This document shows positions 55,608-64,000 of a DNA stretch of 64,000 nucleotides, piece after piece. A model generated the notes under the pieces. It did not search any database and was not told where the DNA came from. It saw nothing but the letters and a program-made list of their open reading frames with translations. This stretch comes from an uncultured Eubacterium sp. Lineage in GTDB: Bacteria > Bacillota > Clostridia > Lachnospirales > Lachnospiraceae. Within the stretch, counting starts at the first letter, position 1. Each line of letters opens with the position of its first letter. Both the position numbers and the translations under genes were made by a program. The stretch lies in assembly GCA_910584245.1 (NCBI GenBank), contig CAJTZF010000005.1:96402-160401 (forward strand), given 5' to 3'.

Positions 55608-57860
55608 TTAAATTTTTACAAGTTTAGCAAAAGATGCCCTCAGCTTTCGCTGTCCAAATTCCTTAAAATCGACGACCACTTCATAGTCCGTATTCAGCTG
55701 CCGGAGGGAGGTAACCGTTCCCGAGCCGAATTTTGTGTGGTAAACAGTATCCCCCTGATGGTAGTCCGGTTCGGCGGATACGCCTTTCGTTATGTATGGA
55801 TTGCCGGCAAAGGGATTTTTTGATTTTGTCCTATTTTGTTTTACCGCGGCTGGGCGGTGCGGGATCTCATTCCTCTCCGGCATGTTTTTGCGCGGATTGT
55901 CCCCGCGGCACTGGTGAACGAGGTGGCGCGGGATCTCATTGATAAAACGGGAGGGGTAATTGAAATTGGGTTCCCCGTTTCTCATCCGCTGCATGGCGCA
56001 CGTGAGGGTAAGTTTTTTCATTGCTCTTGTAATGCCTACATAACACAGACGGCGTTCTTCCTCCATCTCTTCGTCGGAAGGGTCAAAAACGGCGGCGGCG
56101 CCCGGAAAGACAGATTCCTCGAGCCCGCATATGTATACGTGTGGAAACTCCAGTCCTTTGGCGCTGTGCAGTGTCATGAGCAGAACTTGCTCCGCCTCAT
56201 TGTCCAAGGTGTCTATATCGGCGACGAGCGCGATATTTTCAAGAAGGCCGTCCAGTGTGGCAGGGGAGCCGGATGGGTCATTTTGCGCATCCGTTTCGTA
56301 TTGGACGATTTTATTTATAAGTGAGTCGATATTATCAAGTCTGGCATTTGCCTCTTCGCTGTCTTCATTTTCCAGCGCTTTTACATAACCGGTCGCCTCA
56401 ATGATTTCTTCTATCAGACCCTTTAGTGTGAAATCTGTTTCTTTAAGCCGGCTTTTCATGAGCTCGATAAAGCTTACAAAATCATGGATGCGGGAGGCGG
56501 CGCGGGAACAGCCGTCGATATAGTCCGCATTTTGAAGAGCCTCATAAAAACTGATTCCACGTTCGATGCTGTAATCCGTGATGCGCTGGATAGTCGTTGC
56601 GCCAATTCCCCTTCTCGGTACGTTAATAATCCGTTTTACGGAAATGTCATCATTTGGATTGCTAATAGTTTTGAGGTAGCAAAGAAGATCTTTGATTTCC
56701 TTTCTCGAATAGAAATGGATCGCCCCGACGATGCGGTAAGGAATATTTTCCTGTACGAGCTTTTCTTCAAACACACGCGATTGGGCGTTTGTGCGGTATA
56801 AAATAGCAAAGTCCGAAAAACGGTGAGAGGCATTGTCTGTCTCACATTTGATATCTCCGGCGATGCCGGCCGCCTCTTCGTATTCATTTAAGTATTGTAC
56901 GAAACGGATAGGGTCTCCCTCTTCTGCAGTTGTCCAGAGGGCCTTTTCTTTTCGGTTGGTGTTATGACGGATAACTTCATTTGCCGCCTGAAGTATGCGC
57001 CCGGTGGAGCGGTAATTTTGCTCGAGACGAATCGTTTTTGTATCGGGGAAAATTTTTTCAAAGTTTAAAATATTATATATGTTTGCCCCGCGGAATTTAT
57101 ATATGGACTGGTCATCGTCCCCGACGACGCATAAATTCCGGTATTTGGAGGCAAGCAGGCTGAGAAGGGTGAACTGGGCCGAATTGGTGTCCTGGTATTC
57201 GTCCACCATAATAAACCGAAACCGGTTCTGGTACTGGTCTAATACTTCTGGCTGTGTCTGGAACAGTTCCACCGTTTTCATAATAAGGTCGTCGAAATCT
57301 AAGGCATTGTTTTGTTTGAGCCGTTTCTGGTATTCCCGGTAGGCGTCTACAAATAGCTTGTAATTATATTCGTTTCCCATTTTTTCGGCAAATTGTTTGA
57401 TCGTGAGCAGTTCATTTTTGGCATTGGAAATCGCATTTAGAAATGTTTTTTCCCGGTATTTTTTCGTGTCAATATTTAAATATTTGCAAATGTCCTTCAT
57501 CAGGCTTTTTTGGTCGTCGGTGTCGTAAATGGTAAAACTGCGGTCATAGCCGATGAGGTGGATAAAGCGGCGCAGTATGCGCACGCAGGTCGAATGAAAG
57601 GTGCTGACCCAGACGCTCTCAGCGCCAAAGGAGACGATTCGGTCCACCCGCTCGCGCATCTCGTTGGCCGCCTTGTTTGTAAACGTGAGGGCAAGGATCT
57701 GGTAGGGGTTTACCTGTTGTTCTTCGATGAGATAGGCGATCCGGTGGGTGAGGACCCTGGTCTTTCCGGAGCCTGCACCGGCAAGGATCAGAAGAGGTCC
57801 CTCAAAATGCAGGACGGCTTCCTTCTGCTGTTCGTTTAGTTGTGCTAACATATCCGTCAT
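55608..57860 (-). CDS. pcrA: ATP-dependent DNA helicase PcrA/UvrD type
   Basis: 750 residues. Superfamily 1A 3'-5' helicase in repair and in clearing replication blocks. LNEQQKEAVLHFEGPLLILAG and GAGSGKTRVLTHRIAYLI (Walker A), MVDEYQDTNSAQF (motif II), VGDDDQSIYKFRGAN (motif III), LEQNYRST (IV), and MTLHSAKGLEFPHVYICGLEE (V) are all present. The C-terminal 60 residues contain YHQGDTVYHTKFGSGTVTSL, the Tudor-like fold that binds RNA polymerase. Confidence 0.96.
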   Translation of the reverse strand: MTDMLAQLNEQQKEAVLHFEGPLLILAGAGSGKTRVLTHRIAYLIEEQQVNPYQILALTFTNKAANEMRERVDRIVSFGAESVWVSTFHSTCVRILRRFIHLIGYDRSFTIYDTDDQKSLMKDICKYLNIDTKKYREKTFLNAISNAKNELLTIKQFAEKMGNEYNYKLFVDAYREYQKRLKQNNALDFDDLIMKTVELFQTQPEVLDQYQNRFRFIMVDEYQDTNSAQFTLLSLLASKYRNLCVVGDDDQSIYKFRGANIYNILNFEKIFPDTKTIRLEQNYRSTGRILQAANEVIRHNTNRKEKALWTTAEEGDPIRFVQYLNEYEEAAGIAGDIKCETDNASHRFSDFAILYRTNAQSRVFEEKLVQENIPYRIVGAIHFYSRKEIKDLLCYLKTISNPNDDISVKRIINVPRRGIGATTIQRITDYSIERGISFYEALQNADYIDGCSRAASRIHDFVSFIELMKSRLKETDFTLKGLIEEIIEATGYVKALENEDSEEANARLDNIDSLINKIVQYETDAQNDPSGSPATLDGLLENIALVADIDTLDNEAEQVLLMTLHSAKGLEFPHVYICGLEESVFPGAAAVFDPSDEEMEEERRLCYVGITRAMKKLTLTCAMQRMRNGEPNFNYPSRFINEIPRHLVHQCRGDNPRKNMPERNEIPHRPAAVKQNRTKSKNPFAGNPYITKGVSAEPDYHQGDTVYHTKFGSGTVTSLRQLNTDYEVVVDFKEFGQRKLRASFAKLVKI

Positions 57861-57905
57861 GTTGTTTTATCCTTCCTTTTTCAATTGTTTTACTGCAAAT
57901 CGGAC

Positions 57906-58517
57906 TTATTTTTTCTTTGGCTCATTGTCCAGCGTCTCGTCTATAATCCGCTCAATAATCTGTTTTTTTAAATAGACGTCAAAACTGAGCATACAGATAT
58001 AGGCGAACCGGGACAGGTAATCCGCCTCCGCCTCATCTGTGGCATCGGTAAAGATTTCCTGGGAGCTTTTAAACCGGCGCACCACATCCTTTGTGAGATT
58101 ATTTGTCTGAACCTTTTCCATTTTGAATATTTCACTGTAGATTTCCGCCAGGGAAATATCTTTGGAGGCCCCGTTGAAAAACATACGGGTGAGCGGGGCG
58201 AATATTTTCTGGATGTCGCTGATGGAAAGCACATTTTTAAAGTAATATAAAAAGATGAGGAGAAACATGTGCTCCTTTGAATACTTTTTTTTGTCCGGCG
58301 GAGGAAGAAGATTATTTTTTGTATAGTTATTAATCATGGTTTTTGTGAGGATTTTATCCTCGTCCGTCCGTTTGCAAGCCTCTAGGTGGGCATCCATAAA
58401 GGTAGTGACCTGATCCATATAAAGATCAATATTAGGTATATCTTCCGGGTTTATGTAATCGATTTCCTGTAGCTTATGAATGATGTCCATAATACTTTCT
58501 TCATTATTTTTTTTCAT
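57906..58517 (-). CDS. DUF1836 domain protein, putative regulator
   Basis: About 203 residues. The DUF1836 family of Firmicutes has an N-terminal helix-turn-helix of MerR-like shape; here DKILTKTMINNYTKNNLLPPP would be the recognition region and KKYSKEHMFLLIFLYYFKNVLSISDIQ the following helices. Regulatory targets are unknown. The start at 58517 has GAGGAG 6 nt upstream and replaces a longer frame from 58553. It lies 45 bp upstream of pcrA on the same strand. Confidence 0.85.
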   Translation of the reverse strand: MKKNNEESIMDIIHKLQEIDYINPEDIPNIDLYMDQVTTFMDAHLEACKRTDEDKILTKTMINNYTKNNLLPPPDKKKYSKEHMFLLIFLYYFKNVLSISDIQKIFAPLTRMFFNGASKDISLAEIYSEIFKMEKVQTNNLTKDVVRRFKSSQEIFTDATDEAEADYLSRFAYICMLSFDVYLKKQIIERIIDETLDNEPKKK

Positions 58518-58620
58518 ACGGCTCCTCGTTTCTGTGCATGCACCGCTGCGCATAACACGTAAATGAACATTGTCATAATGTCCATTTTACCACATATTTA
58601 TGATCGAAGCAATGGAAACC

Positions 58621-59355
58621 CTAAACTTTATAGGAGCTGCGCTGTGCCAGAAGGCGGTGCAGTTTTTCTGCCGATGTATTGGCGATGAGCTCAACTGGGA
58701 AACCGGTTTCCACCAGAAGCTGGTCTGCATATTCAAAGTTCAGGATATCCTCCTCTGTGTGGGCATCGCTTCCCACAATGACAGGAACACTATATTGCAT
58801 ACATAGCTTCAGGATTAAAAGATCCGTGTCTTTCGCATTGCGGCGGAAACTGTCCGGCGACAGGGAGGCGTTGTTCAGTTCAATCAGGGTGCCGTATTGT
58901 TTGGCTGTCCGGATCACTGTCTCGTAGTCAATTTTATAGCGGGTGTCATCGGGATGCCCGATAATGTCTACATGCTTATTTTGGATCGCGCCAATATAGG
59001 CGCTTGTATTTTCTTCGCGGGATCCGGGTTTGAGACAGCCAATGTGCAGGCTGGCGATAACAATATCCATCTCTGCCAGTACATCATCCGGCAGATCAAG
59101 GGATCCCTTGAAATCCATTATATTTACCTCTGCGCCGAGCAAAAGCGGCAGTCCGTATTTTTCCCGCCTTGCTACCTTCAGATTTAAAAAATGCAGCAGG
59201 CTGGCCGACCCGGTCATAGCGGGTGCGTGGTCGGTAATGCCGAGTAGTTCCAGTCCCTTCTCTTTGGCCTTGAGCGCCATTTCATTCATCGTATTGTAGG
59301 CGTGGCCGCTGGCATAAGTGTGGGTGTGAAGATCCAGTGTATATAGGTCTCTCAT
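58621..59355 (-). CDS. PHP-domain phosphoesterase (YcdX type)
   Basis: 244 residues. PHP barrel with a trinuclear metal site: LDLHTHTYASGHAY (first two His and a further His), ITDHAPAM, GAEVNIMD, ASLHIGC, IIGHPDDTRY and GSDAHTEED supply the expected His/Asp/Glu ligands. It belongs to the YcdX group of phosphatases, with substrate unknown. A further 66 bp separate it from the DUF1836 gene start, with same orientation. Confidence 0.92.
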   Translation of the reverse strand: MRDLYTLDLHTHTYASGHAYNTMNEMALKAKEKGLELLGITDHAPAMTGSASLLHFLNLKVARREKYGLPLLLGAEVNIMDFKGSLDLPDDVLAEMDIVIASLHIGCLKPGSREENTSAYIGAIQNKHVDIIGHPDDTRYKIDYETVIRTAKQYGTLIELNNASLSPDSFRRNAKDTDLLILKLCMQYSVPVIVGSDAHTEEDILNFEYADQLLVETGFPVELIANTSAEKLHRLLAQRSSYKV

Positions 59356-59488
59356 ATTTAGCCTCCAAATTCATTTACCATAGCAAATAGTCGCTAGTAA
59401 TTTTTCATTTATTATTTTTTCCGCTTTGAATTATTTTATCATATACATTTCGCTCAGACAATTCTTTTTTGGACTTCGGAAAAGTTAT

Positions 59489-59518
59489 TTGACGGGAGCC
59501 AGCCGCTTATGGTACAAT
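59489..59518 (+). promoter_or_regulatory. Promoter of the MIF-like gene
   Basis: TTGACG at 59489-59494 and TACAAT at 59513-59518 are separated by 18 bp, with TG one base before the -10. Confidence 0.6.
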
Positions 59519-59551
59519 TTTTTATAATGATGTGAAAAGGAGAGATGCATT

Positions 59552-59896
59552 ATGCCATTTATTAATTCTAAGGTAACGGTTAAAATGTCAGAAGAGAAAA
59601 AGGAAGCGGTCAAAGCAAAGCTTGGGGAGATCATTTCGCTTATTCCGGGGAAATCGGAGAACTGGCTGATGGTCGGGTTTGAGGATAGCAGCGATTTATA
59701 TTTCCAGGGCAACCGGGACGCCGAGAGTGCGTTTGTCAACGTAAGCTTATTTGGAAGCGCATCCCCGTCCGTATACGATTCGCTCACAGGAGCGATCTGT
59801 GAAATTTTTGAGAGCGAGCTATCTATTCCTAAGAACCGCATTTATATCAAATACGACGAGACCAGGAACTGGGGATGGAACGGGAGCAATCTTTGA
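59552..59896 (+). CDS. MIF-like tautomerase
   Basis: 114 residues, the length of macrophage migration inhibitory factor. After Met removal, Pro is the N-terminal catalytic base (MPFINSKVTVKMS). Conservation continues to the C-terminus, where RIYIKYDETRNWGWNGSNL mirrors the animal MIF ending (YINYYDMNAANVGWNNSTF). The mammalian redox CxxC is absent. Bacterial members can act as phenylpyruvate or hydroxyphenylpyruvate tautomerases; the physiological role is unknown. AAAGGAGAG lies upstream. It is cytosolic by sequence, with no signal peptide. Confidence 0.92.
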   Translation: MPFINSKVTVKMSEEKKEAVKAKLGEIISLIPGKSENWLMVGFEDSSDLYFQGNRDAESAFVNVSLFGSASPSVYDSLTGAICEIFESELSIPKNRIYIKYDETRNWGWNGSNL

Positions 59897-59940
59897 TTGG
59901 GGTGAAAAGGCCCAATTTTTTATAGAAAGCCGGGATTACT

Positions 59941-61302
59941 GTGAACAATGATTTTTCCAAGGGGAGTGTCTGTAAGCACATTTTACTACAGGCAGTTCCG
60001 CTTACGGTCGCACAGCTTATACAACTTTTGTACAATGTTGTGGACCGGATGTATATTGGGCATCTGCCGGGGACTCATGGAGAGGCTCTGACAGGAATCG
60101 GCCTGGTTTTTCCGATTATTTCCATTATTGCTGCCTTTACGAATCTATTTGCCTCGGGCGGCGCCCCCCTGTTTTCCATTGCGCGGGGGGCGGGTGACGA
60201 GGAAGAGGCTTCCCGTATTTTAAACGTCACATGTTCTATGCTCTGTATTACAGCTGTGCTATTAATGGCAGCCGGTTATTTGTTCCAGCGGCCAATCTTA
60301 TATTTGTTTGGGGCGAGTGAGGCCACCTATCATTATGCCAGTGAATATATGGGAATCTATCTGTCCGGAACTATTTTTCTTATGGTGGGAACAGGAATGA
60401 ACCAGTTTATCAATGCACAGGGATTTCCGAAAATAGGTATGGCAGTTGTGATGAGCGGTGCGGTTTTAAATATTTTGCTTGACCCGCTCTTTATTTTTGT
60501 ATTTCAAATGGGACTTCGGGGCGCGGCGGTGGCAACTGTTTTGTCCCAATTTGTTTCTTGTGTGCTTGTAATAAAATTTTTTTTGGGAAAGAGGACGATG
60601 TACAAGCTTGTGCCCGAGAAAATGAGGCCGCATCCCAGACGGATAGGGAAGATCGCCGGACTGGGGATGTCTGGGTTTATTATGGCTGTGACAAACAGCA
60701 TCGTACAAATTATATGTAATGTCACGTTGAAGCAATATGGGGGAGATTTGTACATAGGAGTTATGACGATATTAAATTCGGTGCGGGAAATTGCCAATAT
60801 TGCCATTGTCGGTATTACGAGCGGCGCCCAGCCGGTTCTGGGGTTTAATTATGGCGCCAGGCAGTATCGGCGGGTGAAGCAGGCGATTGCGTTTACCTCC
60901 CTGATTGGCTTTTTGTACACGACGCTTGTGTGGGGAACCGTCATGCTCAGGCCGGGCGTATTTATTCGTATGTTTAGTGACAGTCCCGCGATGGTAACGC
61001 CCGGGACGGAGGCATTAAAATTATATTTTTATGGATTTTTCTTTATGGCATTTCAATTTGCCGGGCAGTCTACCTTTGTAGCGTTGGGGAAAGCGAAGCA
61101 TGCGGTATTTTTCTCACTGCTGCGGAAAGTGATCATTGTAGTTCCGCTGACGGTTTTTCTGCCAAGGCTGTGGAATCTTGGGGTAAATGGTGTATATCTG
61201 GCGGAGCCGGTCTCCAATGCGGTGGGCGGACTTGCCTGTTTTGTGACGATGTCTTGTGTGGTGTGGCGGGAGTTATCGAAAAAAGAGAAAGGCTTGGAGT
61301 GA
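59941..61302 (+). CDS. MATE family efflux transporter
   Basis: 453 residues with twelve membrane helices in two related halves. FSKGSVCKHILLQAVPLTVAQLIQLLYN and the NVVDRMYIGHL segment are typical of the family; the second half repeats the pattern (GMSGFIMAVTNSIVQ). Exports cationic drugs or metabolites by Na+ or H+ antiport. The start is GTG 59941, supported by the full first helix region beginning there, although the ribosome site is weak. It abuts rlmD directly (stop at 61302, next start 61303). Confidence 0.92.
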   Translation: MNNDFSKGSVCKHILLQAVPLTVAQLIQLLYNVVDRMYIGHLPGTHGEALTGIGLVFPIISIIAAFTNLFASGGAPLFSIARGAGDEEEASRILNVTCSMLCITAVLLMAAGYLFQRPILYLFGASEATYHYASEYMGIYLSGTIFLMVGTGMNQFINAQGFPKIGMAVVMSGAVLNILLDPLFIFVFQMGLRGAAVATVLSQFVSCVLVIKFFLGKRTMYKLVPEKMRPHPRRIGKIAGLGMSGFIMAVTNSIVQIICNVTLKQYGGDLYIGVMTILNSVREIANIAIVGITSGAQPVLGFNYGARQYRRVKQAIAFTSLIGFLYTTLVWGTVMLRPGVFIRMFSDSPAMVTPGTEALKLYFYGFFFMAFQFAGQSTFVALGKAKHAVFFSLLRKVIIVVPLTVFLPRLWNLGVNGVYLAEPVSNAVGGLACFVTMSCVVWRELSKKEKGLE

Positions 61303-62967
61303 ATGAAAAAGAAAGAGAATTACGAAGGGGAAGTTATCCGCCTGAAGTTTCCCAATAAGGGGATTGTAAAGGTGGCAGGAGAGGAGGAAATTGTCCAGGT
61401 AAAAAATACACTTCCAGGGCAAAAAATATCTTTCCAGCTGACAAAAAATAAAAAGAATAAAAAAGAGGGACGGCTCTTGGCGGTTTTGGAAGCGTCAGAG
61501 ATGGAGACGCAGATACCGCCCTGTCCTCATTTTCACATGTGCGGAGGCTGCTCGTACCAGACGATGCCTTATGAGAAGCAAAAGAATCTTAAGCTGGACC
61601 AGGTGAGGGCGTTGTTTGAGCAGATTTTGCCGGAGTTCCCTTTGGAAGAGTGTCTGGATAGTCCCGTTAAGTGGCAATACCGGAATAAGATGGAGTTTTC
61701 CTTTGGGGATGAGGCAAAGGGGGGAGAGCTTACGCTTGGCCTTCATAAGCGGGGAAGTTTTTATGATATCGTTCCGGTTCGGGAGTGCCAAATTGTGACG
61801 GGGGATATCCGCAAAATTTTGTGTACTACAGTCGGTTTTTTCTCTAAAAGGGGAACGGCCTTTTATCATAAAATAAGCCATGAGGGATATTTGCGCCATC
61901 TGCTCGTGAGAAATGCGGCAAAAACGGGAGAAATTCTCGTATGTCTTGTGACGACTTCCCAAGAGGACATGGATTTGAGCGAGTACAAACGCCTCCTTTT
62001 AGAAAATGAGTACGACGGCAGGATTACAGGCATTCTGCATCTTATAAATGACGGACTTTCTGATGTTGTGAGAGCTGACCAGATAGAAGTTCTCTACGGG
62101 AAGGATTATTTCTATGAGGAGCTTCTCGGATTGAAATTCAAAATATCTCCGTTTTCTTTTTTCCAGACCAATTCGCTAGGGGCTGAGGTCCTTTATAAGA
62201 TTGTGAGGGAGTATGTGGGCGACGCAGGAGGAAAGGTGATTTTTGATTTGTACAGCGGTACGGGGACAATCGCACAAATACTGGCCCGGGCCGCGAAAGA
62301 TACCCCGTCTGGCCGGGAAGTGTCCAAGGTGATCGGTGTGGAAATCGTGGAAGAAGCGGTGGAAGCAGCCAGGGTGAATGCTGCGATGAATCATTTGGAT
62401 AATTGTGAGTTTATCGCTGGAGACGTACTAAAGGTAATATACGAACTGGAGGAAAAGCCGGACCTGATCGTACTTGATCCGCCTAGGGAGGGGATACATC
62501 CGAAAGCGCTTCGCAGAATTGTTGAATATGGTGTGGAACAGATCGTCTATATTTCCTGCAAGCCGACAAGTCTGGCAGGAGAGCTGGAAATGTTTTTGGA
62601 GTGCGGATACCGGCCGGTGAAGGCAGTGTGTGTGGATATGTTCCCTTGGACGCGTGGGGTGGAGACGGTATGTTTATTGTCCAAACTTCATTCAGACCAG
62701 CATATCGAGGTGGAGCTTCAGATGGACGAGCTTGATTTGACGGCTGCGGAGAGTAAAGCCACCTATGAGGAAATCAAGGATTATGTGTTGGAGCATAGTG
62801 GATTGAAAGTCAGCAGTTTATATATCGCACAGGTAAAAGAAAAATGTGGAATTATTGAGAGAGTGAATTATAATCTGCCAAAATCAGAAAATGCCAGACA
62901 GCCGAAATGCCCGCCAGAGAAAGAAGCAGCGATAAGGGAGGCGTTGGGATATTTTCGTATGATTTGA
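61303..62967 (+). CDS. rlmD: 23S rRNA (uracil-C5)-methyltransferase RlmD
   Basis: 554 residues, about 90 longer than the usual 460. TRAM-like N-terminal domain, 4Fe-4S cysteines in CPHFHMCGGCSYQ with a fourth Cys later (VRECQIV), SAM site FDLYSGTGTIAQILA, catalytic region VLDPPREGIHPKAL and ISCKPTSLAGEL with the nucleophile Cys. Methylates U1939-type or U747-type uridines in 23S rRNA. The extra C-terminal 85 residues (about 465-554, YEEIKDYVLEHSGLKVSSLY) resemble a small helical module found at the end of other clostridial proteins; its function is unknown to me. Confidence 0.92.
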   Translation: MKKKENYEGEVIRLKFPNKGIVKVAGEEEIVQVKNTLPGQKISFQLTKNKKNKKEGRLLAVLEASEMETQIPPCPHFHMCGGCSYQTMPYEKQKNLKLDQVRALFEQILPEFPLEECLDSPVKWQYRNKMEFSFGDEAKGGELTLGLHKRGSFYDIVPVRECQIVTGDIRKILCTTVGFFSKRGTAFYHKISHEGYLRHLLVRNAAKTGEILVCLVTTSQEDMDLSEYKRLLLENEYDGRITGILHLINDGLSDVVRADQIEVLYGKDYFYEELLGLKFKISPFSFFQTNSLGAEVLYKIVREYVGDAGGKVIFDLYSGTGTIAQILARAAKDTPSGREVSKVIGVEIVEEAVEAARVNAAMNHLDNCEFIAGDVLKVIYELEEKPDLIVLDPPREGIHPKALRRIVEYGVEQIVYISCKPTSLAGELEMFLECGYRPVKAVCVDMFPWTRGVETVCLLSKLHSDQHIEVELQMDELDLTAAESKATYEEIKDYVLEHSGLKVSSLYIAQVKEKCGIIERVNYNLPKSENARQPKCPPEKEAAIREALGYFRMI

Positions 62968-63082
62968 TGGTAGCTTAGAAATGGTGGGGTATTTATTGTA
63001 ACACTTTCCCAGAAAAATATGACAGTATTATCAATGGAAAGATGTAGCTTGGTGAGGATGAAGACAAAGGAGCTTGATATAT

Positions 63083-64000
63083 ATGAGTTTTTCTAAGAAT
63101 GATTTTGATAAATTGGATTTACGTCTAAAAAAAATAACAGAGCAAATGGTTGAACAAATAGAAATAAACTCAGAATTGCCACCAACGATTGAGCAGTTAG
63201 AAGATAATAATAAAACATATTCTATTATGGCAGCTATACTTTTTATTGATATTCGCAAATCAACATATTTAACAGAAAATAGTCAGGCGAAAAGCATGGT
63301 TAAAATTTATCGTTCGTTTATGAGAATGGCAGTTGATTGTGTTAGAAAAAGTGGTGGTGTTACAAGGCAATTTTTAGGGGACAGAATTATGGGTGTATTT
63401 ATTGATTCTGTTGATAAAAATGGAAATATAGTTGATAGTGCAGCAGATAAAGCACTTAATGCGGCAAGGAGCTTGCAGACGGTTATAGATTATAGTTTGA
63501 ATAAATATTTAAAATCTAATGTCAATGGTAAAATTATAGAATGTGGTATTGGAATTGATTATGGAAAGGTTTTAGTAACACAGGTTGGGATGTATGGTGT
63601 GGAAAATGATGAGGACAAAGAAAATGAGGTGGATTGTGTATGGGTTGGTAATACAACAAATCATGCCAGTAAATATTCTGATATAGCATCTGGTGGAGAG
63701 GTATTTATTTCGGAGAATGTTTTTAAAAATATGTCAGATAAGCATAAGGAAGTTTTTACAAAATCTGCAAAATACAAAGGAAGAAAGTCTTTTCAAGGAT
63801 ATGTAACGAGAGAGTATTATTTAGAATTTTCAGAAGAGTTGGGAAAACCAGTTAGGATAGAAGAAGATAATACAGTTGAATTAGATACTTCTGAACAGTT
63901 GGCAGATGGAATTAAAGAGATTGAAAAGTTACAAAATAGCTTGATTAAACGAGAAAGAGAATTAGCTGTTTTAGAAGAAAGATTGAAAAAAGAAAATGAT
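63083..64000 (+). CDS. Nucleotide cyclase of Pycsar (PycC) type, 3' end outside the window
   Basis: 306 codons, open to the window edge. Class III nucleotidyl cyclase domain (about 45-255): metal ligands D56 (ALFIDIRKST would be the loop) and D100 (QFLGDRIMGVF), then GIGIDYGKVLV and VWVGNTTNHASKY. The DIRxS, KIYRSF and VWxGxxxNxASKxS patterns match antiphage pyrimidine cyclases that I recall (DIRGSKxL..KIYRAY..VVWMGDVVNQASKLS). The adenylate-cyclase specificity Lys position reads Q96 and the partner Asp position reads Val, which argues against ordinary cAMP synthesis. A coiled coil begins near 277. AAAGGAG lies 10 nt before ATG 63083. The coding text is much richer in A and T than all genes to its left, a sign of transfer. 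The partner effector would lie to the right. Confidence 0.8.
   Translation, partial: MSFSKNDFDKLDLRLKKITEQMVEQIEINSELPPTIEQLEDNNKTYSIMAAILFIDIRKSTYLTENSQAKSMVKIYRSFMRMAVDCVRKSGGVTRQFLGDRIMGVFIDSVDKNGNIVDSAADKALNAARSLQTVIDYSLNKYLKSNVNGKIIECGIGIDYGKVLVTQVGMYGVENDEDKENEVDCVWVGNTTNHASKYSDIASGGEVFISENVFKNMSDKHKEVFTKSAKYKGRKSFQGYVTREYYLEFSEELGKPVRIEEDNTVELDTSEQLADGIKEIEKLQNSLIKRERELAVLEERLKKEND

Noticed and set aside
1..64000. CRISPR arrays, insertion sequences, tRNA or rRNA genes, prophage modules
   Set aside because: No regularly spaced repeats, transposase or integrase proteins, or recognisable RNA gene sequences were found on reading through the window.

Overview
The window looks like a chromosomal segment of a Gram-positive anaerobe of the class Clostridia, most likely a gut Lachnospiraceae member. 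This is inferred from gene content and order: purMND-glyA, gltBD-glnA with an ANTAR regulator, rpsO/pnp, a ClpP-like TepA next to ftsK/spoIIIE, formate-THF ligase, BioY, an ECF transporter with a DUF4430 protein, a DUF1836 protein and RlmD. GGAGG-type ribosome sites and TTGACA/TATAAT-type promoters agree. I see no rRNA, tRNA, CRISPR array, insertion sequence or prophage. Base composition is fairly even until about 63,000, where it becomes clearly AT-rich.

Layout. 1-1,036: an aldolase-fold enzyme on the minus strand whose 3' end is partly duplicated at the window edge. 1.2-5.5 kb: purM-purN-purD-glyA (purine and one-carbon metabolism). 5.5-11.6 kb: three secreted proteins, namely a Big2/carbohydrate-binding-like protein with a frameshift, an Fn3-like protein and a GH95-type glycosidase. 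11.7-12.9 kb: an HD-GYP protein. 13.0-25.7 kb: a nitrogen block, gltB-gltD-glnA-ANTAR-carA-carB, behind a strong promoter and a leader terminator. 25.6-30.8 kb: a NarL-type two-component system diverging from a three-gene ABC exporter. 30.8-32.9 kb: Trk/Ktr potassium uptake.

33.0-42.8 kb: rpsO and pnp, usually neighbours, stand apart. Between them lie a REC-HD-GYP regulator, a hybrid kinase with an Hpt domain, a hybrid kinase ending in a complete DegV lipid-binding domain, and a NUDIX hydrolase. 43.0-49.6 kb: tepA, ftsK, two tandem RimK-like ATP-grasp enzymes and fhs. 49.6-54.2 kb: vitamin uptake, with bioY under a perfect BirA-type operator followed by DUF4430-EcfT-EcfAA-EcfS. 54.2-63.0 kb: a stand-alone DegV protein, a small acidic membrane protein, pcrA, a DUF1836 regulator, a PHP phosphoesterase, a MIF-like tautomerase, a MATE transporter and rlmD. 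63.1 kb to the end: the start of an AT-rich nucleotide cyclase gene that closely resembles Pycsar antiphage cyclases; its partner would lie outside the window.

The most notable items are the histidine kinase-receiver-DegV fusion inside a cassette that separates rpsO from pnp, the Pycsar-like cyclase at the right edge, the gltB leader terminator paired with an ANTAR antiterminator-type protein in the same operon, and the frameshifted surface protein whose junction carries an A AAA AAG slippery heptamer in the correct frame.
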